Shown here in pieces: positions 26,896-35,995 of a DNA stretch of 64,000 nt. Source of the DNA: Lachnospiraceae bacterium. Lineage in GTDB: Bacteria; Bacillota_A; Clostridia; Lachnospirales; Lachnospiraceae. Location of the stretch: NCBI GenBank assembly GCA_017522685.1, contig JAFWYN010000025.1, positions 60,867-124,866 on the forward strand, given 5' to 3'. The position numbers were made by a program, and so were the translations under genes. The notes beneath the pieces were generated by a model, which had not been told where the DNA came from, ran no database searches, and saw nothing but the letters and a program-made list of their open reading frames with translations. Within the stretch, counting starts at the first letter, position 1. Each line of letters starts with the position of its first letter.

Positions 26896-27294
26896 ATGGA
26901 AGTGAGCGATATTTTACGTATTTCTTTTATTGTGGTAGGGATCATTTTGTTTTGCGTAACAATGACCTCATTGGCAAAAAGAAAGATGACGGAAACCTTT
27001 TGTATGATTTGGGGAGGTGTATCCTGTCTGTTGATCATAGCCGGTATTCTGTTGAGACCGGTAATATTGAAAAATTACATCAGTACGGCAGGTTTGGTCA
27101 TATTGGCATTGGGAATTTATTGTATGATTTGCGGAGCATATATTCTTTCTACCATGATTTCGGATTTGACAAGAAAGAACAGGGAGCTGGCGATACAGGT
27201 ATCCATTCTGCAGAGAGAATGTGAGCAGAACAGAGAGCGCTTGAACAAAATGGAAGGCATAAATACAGATGAAGAAAATATTAATAACCATTAA
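26896..27294 (+). CDS. DUF2304-like small membrane protein
   Basis: 132 residues: three hydrophobic segments (about 8-26, 37-57 and 66-90) and a charged coiled-coil tail (LTRKNRELAIQVSILQRECE). This matches DUF2304 proteins, which sit beside polyprenyl-phosphate GT2 enzymes in polysaccharide loci; such a GT2 lies two genes downstream. The 3' end overlaps the next gene by 26 bases. Confidence 0.68.
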   Translation: MEVSDILRISFIVVGIILFCVTMTSLAKRKMTETFCMIWGGVSCLLIIAGILLRPVILKNYISTAGLVILALGIYCMICGAYILSTMISDLTRKNRELAIQVSILQRECEQNRERLNKMEGINTDEENINNH

Positions 27295-28471
27295 TACTCT
27301 AGGTCTGGCAGGTGCCGAGGTGGCGATGCTAAGTCTGTTAAAACAGCTGGACCCGAAAGAATATGAAATACATTTATTTGTATTAACCGGTCAGGGAGAG
27401 TTGCGTAGTCGGATACCGGATTATGTAAAGGTTTTGAACAGTACGTATTCGGAGAGTTCGGTGTTAAGTGCTGAAGGTAGAAAATATCTGATGAAGACTG
27501 TGCTGAAGGCATTGATATGTAAAGGGAAAGGAATCACACTGTTTCCTTATCTGTGTAAGCATGGTTTCAGACAGTTACGGGAAGGTAAAATCCGACCGGA
27601 CAAGCTTTTGTGGCGAGTGATTTCCGATGGTGCAGAGCGCTTTGAGGAAACCTATGATCTGGCAGTGGCCTATTTGGAAGGGGTAGCGACCTATTATGTG
27701 ACAGACCATGTGAACGCGAAGAAAAAGGTGGCCTTTTTGCATGTGGATTACAATGAGGCCGGTTATAGCCGGAGTCTGGATAAAGAATGCTATTTACAGA
27801 TGGACCGGATATTTACCGTATCGGACGAAGTAAAGGACAGCTTCTTAAAGGAATATCCGGATTGTGCAGAAAAGACGAGTGTATTTCATAATATTTTGAA
27901 TCAGGATGAAATCCGTGAAAAGGCAAAACTGCCGGGAGGCTTTACGGATGATTATGAAGGTTTCCGCATATTGACGGTAGGACGCCTTACCACCCAAAAG
28001 GCTTATGATATTGCAATCGATGCTATGAAACTACTAAAAGATAAGGGAGTAAAAGCACGTTGGTATGTTTTGGGAGAAGGGGACCAAAGACCGATATTGG
28101 AAACTCAGATAAATCGTTTGGAATTAAAGGACGATTTCATACTGTTAGGTGCGACTGATAATCCATATCCTTATTATGCACAGACAGACTTGTATGTGCA
28201 TGCAACCCGCTTTGAAGGTAAAAGCATTGCCATACAGGAAGCACAGACTTTGGGATGTCCTATGGTGGTATCAGATTGTAGCGGAAATCGGGAACAGGTG
28301 ATACCGAATGTGGATGGTGTATTATGTGAATTGACCCCGGAAGGGATTTGTGCCGGGATTTTGGAGCTTTATGAAGATGAGGGGAAGAGACTTCGTTATG
28401 GTCAGGAAGCCGGGAAAAAGCAGTTGACCAATCCGGAGGAAATCAGCAAATTACTGGAGTTAATACAGTAA
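27269..28471 (+). CDS. GT4-family glycosyltransferase
   Basis: 400 residues with a GT-B fold. The N-terminal loop is NTLGLAGAEVAMLSLLKQL, and the C-terminal nucleotide-sugar site includes VGRLTTQKAYDIAIDAM, a GEGDQRPIL loop and the ExxxxxxxE region FEGKSIAIQEAQTLGCPMVV. It is a retaining sugar transferase for exopolysaccharide building, probably cytosolic at the membrane. It starts inside the end of the DUF2304-like gene. The donor sugar is unknown. Confidence 0.88.
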   Translation: MKKILITINTLGLAGAEVAMLSLLKQLDPKEYEIHLFVLTGQGELRSRIPDYVKVLNSTYSESSVLSAEGRKYLMKTVLKALICKGKGITLFPYLCKHGFRQLREGKIRPDKLLWRVISDGAERFEETYDLAVAYLEGVATYYVTDHVNAKKKVAFLHVDYNEAGYSRSLDKECYLQMDRIFTVSDEVKDSFLKEYPDCAEKTSVFHNILNQDEIREKAKLPGGFTDDYEGFRILTVGRLTTQKAYDIAIDAMKLLKDKGVKARWYVLGEGDQRPILETQINRLELKDDFILLGATDNPYPYYAQTDLYVHATRFEGKSIAIQEAQTLGCPMVVSDCSGNREQVIPNVDGVLCELTPEGICAGILELYEDEGKRLRYGQEAGKKQLTNPEEISKLLELIQ

Positions 28472-28494
28472 ATACGTAAGAGGTGGTGACAGGT

Positions 28495-29277
28495 ATGAAG
28501 AAAGAGAAAAAGAAATTGCTTATAATGATTCCTGCCTATAATGAAGAGAAGAATATTGGTGAACTTCTGGAACAACTTAAGTGTCCGGAAATTGCTGCTG
28601 TGGCGGATGTTTTAGTCATGGATGATGCCTCTAAAGATAATACCCGTCGTATTGTGCTTAACAAGCAGCTGGAGGTAGTAACCCATGTGTTTAATCTGGG
28701 TTATGGAAGTGGTTTGCAGGTGGGATATAAATACGCTGTCAGAAATGATTATGATTATGTAATACAAATGGATGCGGATGGTCAGCATGATGTCTCCAAT
28801 GTGATGAGAATATATGAAAAATTGCGTACTGCTGATGAGAATGGTAAGTGTCCGGATATCGTAATCGGTTCACGATTTATGGAGGGAAGTGAAACATTTC
28901 CGATATCGAATGTGAAGAAGCTGGCTATCAGAATGTTCCGCTTTCTGATTAAGCTGGGTACAGGAAAGAAGATTTTGGACCCTACTTCAGGGCTTCAGGG
29001 ACTTAGCAGAAGTGCTTTTGGTTTTTATGCAGGATATAACCATTTTGATGATAAATATCCTGACGCCAATATGATTATGCAGATGCTTTTGTTAGGATAT
29101 CGGGTAGTAGAGATACCGGCGGTGATGCATGCCAGAACAGAAGGGGTAAGTATGCATTCCGGGTTAAAGCCGATTCTTTATATGTTACGTATGATGTTTT
29201 CCATCATAGCGGTATGGATACGTATCAAGATATATAGGGTTGATGTGGGGGCAGCAAATGAGGAAATGGTTTCATAA
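28495..29277 (+). CDS. GT2 glycosyltransferase, polyprenyl-phosphate sugar synthase type
   Basis: 260 residues with N-terminal MIPAYNEEKNIGELLEQL, the nucleotide-binding VMDDASKDNTRRI, and the DXD motif in VIQMDADGQHD. The family includes dolichol/undecaprenyl-phosphate mannose or glucose synthases. I start at ATG 28495 with AGAGGTGG upstream; an in-frame GTG at 28483 lies within that site. With the DUF2304-like protein it may load a polyprenyl-linked sugar used by GT-C enzymes such as the membrane protein at 19775 or the PMT-type enzyme at 42482. The 3' end overlaps the next gene. Confidence 0.85.
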   Translation: MKKEKKKLLIMIPAYNEEKNIGELLEQLKCPEIAAVADVLVMDDASKDNTRRIVLNKQLEVVTHVFNLGYGSGLQVGYKYAVRNDYDYVIQMDADGQHDVSNVMRIYEKLRTADENGKCPDIVIGSRFMEGSETFPISNVKKLAIRMFRFLIKLGTGKKILDPTSGLQGLSRSAFGFYAGYNHFDDKYPDANMIMQMLLLGYRVVEIPAVMHARTEGVSMHSGLKPILYMLRMMFSIIAVWIRIKIYRVDVGAANEEMVS

Positions 29278-30583
29278 GCTTTTGCCGGAAAAAAGTGATT
29301 GGAATTTCCAAAAAGCTGATTTGCGGGAAGAAAAAAGAAAGCTAGAGAATCCATCCAGAGGCTGGTATCGGATTTACACCTTTGAGGTGGATAAAATACC
29401 GAATTTTCAGCCTATGTTGTGGTGTGATTTAGAGGGTGACACCTTAGTGATGGTCATTCTGAATATTGGAGCTTATAAAGAAAAGGAGCTGGATGCGCAG
29501 GGTTTGGAACATATTAGGGACATTCTGCGCTTTTTTGCAAAGAAACAGTATGAAATAATTTTGCGAATTACCTATGATCATGAAGGAAAGGCTTTAGAAA
29601 GGGAGCCCTTTTTCTTTTCTACCGTAACAGGACATATGCGGCAGCTGATACCGGTCTGGAACGAATTCCGTGAGCATATTTTTGTATATCAAGGCCTTTT
29701 AGTCGGTAATTGGGGGGAAATGCATACTTCGCGTTTTTTGCATCCACAGAAGCTGAAGGAATTGTGGCGGATATTGAAGGAAGAAAGCTCGCCGAAAGTC
29801 TATTATGCTGTGAGAAAACCTTCTTATTGGCGATTGTTACATCCGAATAACGAGAAGGACAATATGGGACTGTTTGACGATGCCATATTTGGCTCCGAGA
29901 ATCACTTAGGTACGTTTGGAACGCTTGCGAAAGAAAAAGCAGCATGGAATGAAGCTTGGTGTAAGGCGGATGAACTGGAGTTTGAGGATGACTTATGTAA
30001 TATAGTGCCAAATGGAGGCGAAGCTATTTGTGGAGAGTACTATCTGTCCCAAGAAACCCCGCAGAGTACGGTAGAAACTTTGCGAAAAATGCATATCACA
30101 TATTTAAACAAGGAATATGACAAAAGGCTACTGGGGATTTGGAAGGATTGGAAATGGGAAGGCCAAGGTGTATGGCAAAACAGTAGCTTGTATGAGTACA
30201 TAGAGAGCCATTTGGGGTATCGTTTTCTGGTGAAGGACGTGGAGCTTGTTTCTGCGGGTAATACCAGACAGGAAGCAATATTGACCATTTTTGTGGAGAA
30301 TGTGGGATTTGCTAACTTCTATGAAGATGCAGAGGTGGTATTGGAACAGGTAGGGGATTCCGGTGATAGCTGCAGATATGTTATAGATACTAAGATACAA
30401 AGCTGGCAGGCTGGGGAGACAACGGAAGTGATTGTAAGAATTCCTATGTGGAGTAGTATGCTGTATTTATCTGTAATTCGTAAGCGTGATGGCAGAAATG
30501 TTTATTTTGCCAATCTGAAGGACGCTAAGAATCGTGTATTGCTGGGGAGAATTATTCGTGAAATCCAAAGGCCAGCCATTTAA
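29258..30583 (+). CDS. DUF4874/DUF4832-like protein
   Basis: 441 residues with no membrane segment. The N-terminal LENPSRGWYRIYTFEVDK and the TIM-barrel-like segments (EIILRITYDHEGK, HIFVYQGLLVGNWGEMH, EYYLSQETPQ) resemble DUF4874/DUF4832 proteins, which combine a barrel with a C-terminal beta-sandwich (ILTIFVENVGFANFY, a clear beta-sandwich strand set near 345-400). Related proteins sit in polysaccharide loci and may be glycan-active, but no activity is assigned. No signal peptide was seen, odd for a surface enzyme. The start at ATG 29258 follows GGGGG; it overlaps the GT2 gene by 20 bases. Confidence 0.55.
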   Translation: MRKWFHKLLPEKSDWNFQKADLREEKRKLENPSRGWYRIYTFEVDKIPNFQPMLWCDLEGDTLVMVILNIGAYKEKELDAQGLEHIRDILRFFAKKQYEIILRITYDHEGKALEREPFFFSTVTGHMRQLIPVWNEFREHIFVYQGLLVGNWGEMHTSRFLHPQKLKELWRILKEESSPKVYYAVRKPSYWRLLHPNNEKDNMGLFDDAIFGSENHLGTFGTLAKEKAAWNEAWCKADELEFEDDLCNIVPNGGEAICGEYYLSQETPQSTVETLRKMHITYLNKEYDKRLLGIWKDWKWEGQGVWQNSSLYEYIESHLGYRFLVKDVELVSAGNTRQEAILTIFVENVGFANFYEDAEVVLEQVGDSGDSCRYVIDTKIQSWQAGETTEVIVRIPMWSSMLYLSVIRKRDGRNVYFANLKDAKNRVLLGRIIREIQRPAI

Positions 30584-30617
30584 GATATAGATATTGTAAA
30601 GGCGGAGGTATCTTCTT

Positions 30618-32174
30618 TTGAAGGAACATCAGGTAGAACAACTGAATAGGGAAGAGAAGAGTAGAACTGAGTATTCCGCACGCAATACCACGGTAGCCAT
30701 GGTGGCACGAGTGGTAGCTATTTTGATGGGATTTTTTACCAGAGTAGTTTTTACGCACACCTTAAGTGAAGAGTATGTAGGTATTAATGGTCTGTTTACG
30801 GATATTTTAAATGTTTTGTCTTTGTCTGAGCTTGGTATCGGCACGGCGATAACTTATGCACTTTATAAGCCAATTGCAGAAAAGGATATTGAGAAACAGA
30901 AAGCACTGATGCAATTATATAAAAAATTCTATCGGATTATTGCGTTGATTGTTTTGATGGCAGGCCTATTAGTGGTTCCTTTTTTGGATGTGTTGGTTAA
31001 GCATGGTCAGGAAATAGAACATCTGACATTTATTTATTTGATGTATTTAGGGAATTCCGTGATTTCATATTTGCTTATTTATAAGCAGACTCTTATTGAT
31101 GCTCATCAGCTAAATTATATTGGAGTACTGTATTATACTGTATTTTTAGTGATTCAGAATATAGTGCAAATGACCATATTATTAACCACTAAAAACTTTG
31201 TGCTTTTTGTGGCAGTTATGATGCTGTGTGCGCTAGGGAATAATATTTGTGTATCGTTGAAAGCAAATAAAATGTACCCCTATCTGAAGGATAAGGATGT
31301 GAAGCCTTTAGAACAAGAGGAAAAGCAGGGGATTTATCGTAATATTAAAGCGATGCTTATGCATAAAGTAGGAAACGTGGTAGTTACTAATACCGACAAT
31401 TTGCTGATTTCATCCTTGGTAGGTATTGTCAGTACCGGTATCTATTCCAATTATTTCCTGGTGATAGGTTCGGTGAGACAGGTGCTGAATCAGGTATTTC
31501 AAGGGATTACGGCCAGCGTAGGGAATTTGGGCGTAAAAGAAAGCAAGGAAAGAGTAAAGCATATATTTGATGCTTCCTTTTTTATCGGCCAATGGATTTT
31601 TGGTTTTGCAACCATTTGCTTATATGAGATACTGTCGCCTTTTGTAGCCCTTAGCTTTGGGGAACAATATGTATTTACCATGGATATCACACTGGTGTTG
31701 TGTCTGAATTTTTACTTTACGGGTATGCGTCAGGCTACATTGGTCTTTAGGGATTCGTTGGGGTTGTTTTGGTATGATAGGTATAAGTCCCTGGCGGAGG
31801 CTATTATCAATTTGGTGGGCTCTCTGATATTGGGCTATTACATAGGGATTTTGGGAATCTTTCTGGGAACCTTAATCAGTACTCTGACTACTTCTATGTG
31901 GGTAGAACCCTATGTATTGTATAAGAAGCATTTAGAGATACCTGTAAGTGGCTATTTTATGAAATATGCGTGGTATTTTATTGTGACGCTGGTAGCATGG
32001 TTTGTGACGGATAAAGTATGTAGTATGGTGTCCGGCGGAATGCTGATGCAATGTGTAATAAAACTGGCAATTTGTGCACTGGTACCGAATGTATTGTATT
32101 TATTGTGCTATTTTCGAAGTAAGGAATTTTGCTTTTTGTGGAAGAGATTATGTGGGTTACTGCGAAAAGCGTAA
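30618..32174 (+). CDS. Polysaccharide flippase of the MOP/Wzx superfamily
   Basis: 518 residues with about 14 membrane helices. The N-terminal ARNTTVAMVARVVAILMGFF followed by TRVVFTHTLSEEYVGINGLF is typical of Wzx-like exporters in Firmicutes polysaccharide loci. It flips lipid-linked repeat units. The start codon is TTG 30618, preceded by GGCGGAGG. Its presence beside pelG means the operon has two polymer or repeat-unit exporters. Confidence 0.88.
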   Translation: MKEHQVEQLNREEKSRTEYSARNTTVAMVARVVAILMGFFTRVVFTHTLSEEYVGINGLFTDILNVLSLSELGIGTAITYALYKPIAEKDIEKQKALMQLYKKFYRIIALIVLMAGLLVVPFLDVLVKHGQEIEHLTFIYLMYLGNSVISYLLIYKQTLIDAHQLNYIGVLYYTVFLVIQNIVQMTILLTTKNFVLFVAVMMLCALGNNICVSLKANKMYPYLKDKDVKPLEQEEKQGIYRNIKAMLMHKVGNVVVTNTDNLLISSLVGIVSTGIYSNYFLVIGSVRQVLNQVFQGITASVGNLGVKESKERVKHIFDASFFIGQWIFGFATICLYEILSPFVALSFGEQYVFTMDITLVLCLNFYFTGMRQATLVFRDSLGLFWYDRYKSLAEAIINLVGSLILGYYIGILGIFLGTLISTLTTSMWVEPYVLYKKHLEIPVSGYFMKYAWYFIVTLVAWFVTDKVCSMVSGGMLMQCVIKLAICALVPNVLYLLCYFRSKEFCFLWKRLCGLLRKA

Positions 32175-32206
32175 CAGTATGATTTTCTGTTATTAAAGGA
32201 GACGAG

Positions 32207-33271
32207 ATGGAAGAATTAGTCAGTATTGTGATACCCATATATCAGGCACAACAGTATATAGAAGTCTGTGTAGAAGATATTTTGAAGCAGGATTATCTCA
32301 ATATAGAGATTATTCTGGTGAATGATGGTTCAAAGGATAATAGTGGTGAAATTTGCAACAAATTCGCAGAAAAATATACCAATATCAGGGTGATTCATCA
32401 GGAAAATCAAGGTCCGGGAATGGCTCGTGATACCGGTGTGAAAGAAGCAAAGGGGAAGTATATCGTATTTGTGGATTCGGACGACTTTCTGGACGGAACC
32501 GATGTTGTTAGGAAGCTGGTGGAATGTGCAGAAAAAGAGCAGGCAGATATAGTAGTAGGAAGCTTCCGAACCTTTAGTGAAGGGAAAACCAGCGATGTGA
32601 ATTATCATCATTTGGATGAACTGGCAGATACGGATTCTGTAGAGTTTCGATTCAGAGGCTATTTTCAGTATGGTCATTTGGGATTTAATTGGGGAAAGCT
32701 TTATCTTAGAGAGTTTTTACTAAATAATCAGATTAATGGTTGGGATTATTCCTTTGTGGAAGATAAGATCATCAATATGTGTTGTAGTACATGTAAACCA
32801 AGGTATGCATTTATAAAAGATAGTGTTTATCGGTACAGGATTCGGGAAGGAGAGAGCCCCTTTAAAAATAGGGGAGACTTTACTTCGGTTTGGCTCAGAG
32901 CGGCAGAGGATTTTGATGTATATTTAACGAAAAAGAACTATAAAGAAGAGTATGGTGATTTGGTAGGAATACATGTCTTTTTGGGAATTTATGCTTTAAC
33001 GGATAAGATTATTCAAGAAGAGGATAAGCGTATAAGTACCTTGAAAAAGGCATTGAAGGAGTATTGTAGCAGTGGATTTGTAAAGGCGCAATTTCAAATT
33101 TTGCGAAAGGGCATATATGTTAAGGATTTGAAATCTTTTGTTTGGAGAATGACTATCCGTGTTACGGCTACTTTGTGTAGCTTGAAGCTGTTTGGAGTGA
33201 TGGCTTTTGTTATGAAGCTTGTAAAGAGATTGAAAATTGATAGAATTGTAATTGCAAGAAAATATGGATAA
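32207..33271 (+). CDS. GT2-family glycosyltransferase
   Basis: 354 residues with a classic GT-A start (LVSIVIPIYQAQQYIEVCVE), the UDP-binding IILVNDGSKDNSGEIC and the DXD-type motif VFVDSDDFLDG near residue 87. The C-terminal third is helical with basic residues and may contact the membrane. AAAGGAGA lies upstream of ATG 32207. It probably extends an oligosaccharide unit moved by the flippase encoded just upstream. Confidence 0.87.
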   Translation: MEELVSIVIPIYQAQQYIEVCVEDILKQDYLNIEIILVNDGSKDNSGEICNKFAEKYTNIRVIHQENQGPGMARDTGVKEAKGKYIVFVDSDDFLDGTDVVRKLVECAEKEQADIVVGSFRTFSEGKTSDVNYHHLDELADTDSVEFRFRGYFQYGHLGFNWGKLYLREFLLNNQINGWDYSFVEDKIINMCCSTCKPRYAFIKDSVYRYRIREGESPFKNRGDFTSVWLRAAEDFDVYLTKKNYKEEYGDLVGIHVFLGIYALTDKIIQEEDKRISTLKKALKEYCSSGFVKAQFQILRKGIYVKDLKSFVWRMTIRVTATLCSLKLFGVMAFVMKLVKRLKIDRIVIARKYG

Positions 33272-33279
33272 GGGGAAGG

Positions 33280-34476
33280 GTGCCATTGAACGTTAGATTT
33301 TCAGAAGAAGAAAAGTATTTGCTGGTACTATTGAAGGCTGCATTAAATGGCGAAGAGGCGCTACATGCTGATAAAGGGTTGGTAAAAACCAATTTGGTAG
33401 CAGAAGTTGCAAAAAAGCATAGTGTGTTTTCTATACTGTATAATGAGTTGCAAAATATGACTGTGACACAGGAAGAAAAGATTCAAATCGAAAAGCATTG
33501 CCATCAGATTGTATTGCAAAATTACCGTTTGTTATTTTTGACAAAATATTTGGTAGAGTTATTACAACAAAATCAGATTCCGGCGCTGGTACTCAAGGGG
33601 GTATCCACTGCATCCTGGTACCCGGTACCGGAGCTACGAAAGTCCGGAGATGTGGATTTGCTGATTCCAAAGGATATAAAGGCATCAATGGTTGCGGTTA
33701 TTTTAAAAGATGCCGGTTTTGTGGAGAAGTCACAACAGCATGCAAATTATCATTTGGAGTTTATATCCCAAGATGGTATTGCAGTAGAAATACATACCGA
33801 TTTTACAGAGAAGTTTGCAGACAAGCGAATCAACGCATCCATGGAACAGCAGGTACAGGGGGGATTTAATTCGGCCGTTATGGACAGTGCTATGGGGATA
33901 GAACTTCCTATGTTAAGCAGAGCGTACCATGCCTATGAATTGTTGCTCCATATGCTGCATCATTTTACGACTTCCGGCTTTGGACTGAAGCTTTTATGTG
34001 ACTGGGTGGTATGTTGGAATCAGGACTGGTTGAGAGAAGAAAAGGATTATTTTCAACAATTAACAAAGGAAAGTGCAACAGAACGATTTGCTGAAGCCGT
34101 GACAGAGATTTGTGTGGTTTATCTGGGATTAAAACAGGAAAAATTTGCATGGGATTATAATAATACCGAGATTCCGACACAGGAGCTTTTGCGGGAGATA
34201 TTGGATGCAGAGGAGTTTGGACGCAATGATAACAATCGTATGGTAATGATGAGCGGAACCGGTTTAATGGATTATGTTAGGGAATTTCATCATCAGATGC
34301 ATTTGAATTTTCCAAAGGCCGGGAAATGTTTCCTATTATGGCCGGTGCTGTGGGTAATAACGTTGGTTCGCTTTTTGAGAAACAATAAGCAAGTGAGAAA
34401 CACATCGACAAGAGAGATTTTGAAGGAAGCAAAAAGAAGAAGTGAGCTGATGGAACGGCTAAAACTAATGAGGTAA
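33280..34476 (+). CDS. Nucleotidyltransferase family protein (NTP_transf_5-like)
   Basis: 398 residues. The core IPALVLKGVSTASWYP, followed by ELRKSGDVDLLIPKD (the Gly-Asp-X-Asp metal site near residues 126-129), matches uncharacterised nucleotidyltransferases often found with PqqD and HprK-like genes in peptide and exopolysaccharide loci. The start is GTG 33280 or TTG 33286; AGGGGAAGGG lies just upstream and fits either. It is the last intact gene of the long operon. Possible roles are nucleotidylation of a peptide or lipid carrier; this is unproven. Confidence 0.78.
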   Translation: MPLNVRFSEEEKYLLVLLKAALNGEEALHADKGLVKTNLVAEVAKKHSVFSILYNELQNMTVTQEEKIQIEKHCHQIVLQNYRLLFLTKYLVELLQQNQIPALVLKGVSTASWYPVPELRKSGDVDLLIPKDIKASMVAVILKDAGFVEKSQQHANYHLEFISQDGIAVEIHTDFTEKFADKRINASMEQQVQGGFNSAVMDSAMGIELPMLSRAYHAYELLLHMLHHFTTSGFGLKLLCDWVVCWNQDWLREEKDYFQQLTKESATERFAEAVTEICVVYLGLKQEKFAWDYNNTEIPTQELLREILDAEEFGRNDNNRMVMMSGTGLMDYVREFHHQMHLNFPKAGKCFLLWPVLWVITLVRFLRNNKQVRNTSTREILKEAKRRSELMERLKLMR

Positions 34477-34485
34477 TAAAAGCGT

Positions 34486-35332
34486 ATGTTGGATAGGAAA
34501 TCTAGAATTGAATGGCTTGATATTTTGAAGGGGATATTGATTATTTTTGTGATTTTGAGTCATAGTTATTCGCTGGATATCTATCGATATTTTTAACTCC
34601 ATTCTTTTTAGCTATGTTTTTCTGTGCATCAGGATATACATTTTCTATGAAAAAATCCGGAAAAGAGTTTTTCCTAAATAAGTGTAGAAGTTTAGTTCCA
34701 TTTGTTTATATGCGCTTTTGAAGATTTGCAGGTGGATTAATAAACGCTGGCAGTAATGTTTTTGGATTTGTATTGCAGGCATTCTTTTAGTAGTATCAAT
34801 GGTGATTATGTGTATATGGAAAATACATATTATTTGGCAGTTAGAGCTTCCATTTATGATGTGCTTTTATATGGCTTTGGGATATTTGTACAGAAGGTAT
34901 GAAGAGCGGATAGCGGATCAACAGGGATTGAAGTGGATTGTTATATTGTTAGGAATCATATATTGTATTGGTGTTTTCGGATTTCCCAATTCGGTGGATA
35001 TACATAAAGAGCAGTTTGAGTATCCTATTCTTTTTTTAGCATTATCTTTGGTATGTATATTGCCTGTGATAATGATTTCGAAAAGAATTGCACGGTATGA
35101 GTGGAAGAAAATATTTGTTTTCTGGGGGCAAAACACATTGTTTTATTATGCCTTTGGCGGAACCGTACGCGTTATTTTATATAAGATATTGGAAATGGTG
35201 GGTGTGGAGAATGTCTATCTGGTATCAATTGTATGTACGGTATTGACTATGTTTGTGTTGATGATTCCTGCTTGGGTAGTAAGAGGATATTTTCCATGGA
35301 TGGTGGGCTTAAGATACATAAGGGAAAATTAA
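34486..35332 (+). pseudogene. Broken acyltransferase-3 family gene
   Basis: ATG 34486 begins MLDRKSRIEWLDILKGILII, the typical start of membrane acyltransferase-3 proteins, but a stop at 34594 ends it after 36 residues. A second frame (34591-34721, FFLAMFFCASGYTFSMKKSG) continues the same family and stops again. The 3' part (34799-35332) restores the first frame with membrane helices. Together about 257 residues remain of the usual 330-350, so there are at least two frameshifts or stops and an internal loss. O-acetylation of the operon's polysaccharide was probably its former job. Confidence 0.85.
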
Positions 35333-35402
35333 CAATAAGATCAATGGAGGAAACGTTTTCCATGAAGTTTTTTACAAAATATTAGTGAAACGGATGTATT
35401 AG

Positions 35403-35431
35403 TTTACAAATGTGTGGAAATATGGTATGAT
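35403..35431 (+). promoter_or_regulatory. Promoter of the leader-peptide gene
   Basis: TTTACA at 35403-35408, a 17-bp spacer and TATGAT at 35426-35431, with TG two bases before the -10 (extended -10). The context GGAAATATGGTATGAT resembles the pqqD, HprK-like and S26-like gene promoters. Confidence 0.75.
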
Positions 35432-35472
35432 TATAAAGTAAAAGGATGAATTTGCAATTGGGAGGCAATATT

Positions 35473-35928
35473 ATGAAAAAATACGAAAGACCGGTAATTG
35501 CGGTTAATGAAGAATTGGCAGAGGGCGTGTATGCAGCGAGCGGTACAGGGAGAGCAAGCTGTTATGTAGTAAGATGTACTATTGTACAGAGACCTGAAAC
35601 AGGAAGAGAAACTTATAAGATTCAGTTTAATGCGGATCATAATGCAACAGACCACCATAGTACCGGACAGGTAATGACAGTTAATTTCAATGTTCCGGTA
35701 GAATTTGTTACCATGATAAGTGGCGGAGAAGGAACAGCTACATATAGATCAGGTAGCGGAACCAATACACTTACTATTGATACTACTTATCATAATAATA
35801 ATCCTGAAACAGGAATTGGTTTGGGTGAACTGGAAGTAAAGACAAATGGTGCAGATTTGACAACTGTTACAGCTTCACTTTCTTGTAATTATACCTGTGC
35901 AGCGCACGATTCTCTTGGTAACTATTAA
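35473..35928 (+). CDS. Candidate exported peptide/protein with short leader (EGVYAASG)
   Basis: 151 residues. The first 24 (MKKYERPVI, then EELAEGVYAASG) are not a hydrophobic signal peptide and look like a peptide leader. The rest is rich in Thr, Ser, Asn and Gly with alternating hydrophobic residues (beta-sandwich-like) and has four Cys: 30, 35, 138 and 142, arranged CX4C and CX3C. The small residues in VYAASG would suit cleavage by the S26-like protease encoded at 39093. GGGAGG precedes ATG 35473. A strong own promoter upstream and a terminator just downstream suggest high, separate expression. Neighbours: an ABC exporter directly after, a PqqD-HprK kinase, and PqqD and nucleotidyltransferase genes in the Pel operon. 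No known family was recognised. Confidence 0.72.
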   Translation: MKKYERPVIAVNEELAEGVYAASGTGRASCYVVRCTIVQRPETGRETYKIQFNADHNATDHHSTGQVMTVNFNVPVEFVTMISGGEGTATYRSGSGTNTLTIDTTYHNNNPETGIGLGELEVKTNGADLTTVTASLSCNYTCAAHDSLGNY

Positions 35929-35945
35929 GAGGTGAATGAATATTT

Positions 35946-35974
35946 ACCCTGTGTACTTTGTACACAGGGTTTTT
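35946..35974 (+). terminator. Terminator between peptide gene and its exporter
   Basis: ACCCTGTGTAC pairs perfectly with GTACACAGGGT around a TTT loop, then a T run. It lies between the peptide stop (35928) and the exporter start (35996). Partial read-through would give much peptide and little exporter, a pattern common in secreted-peptide operons. Confidence 0.9.
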
Positions 35975-35995
35975 GTTATATGGAAGGACCATCCG

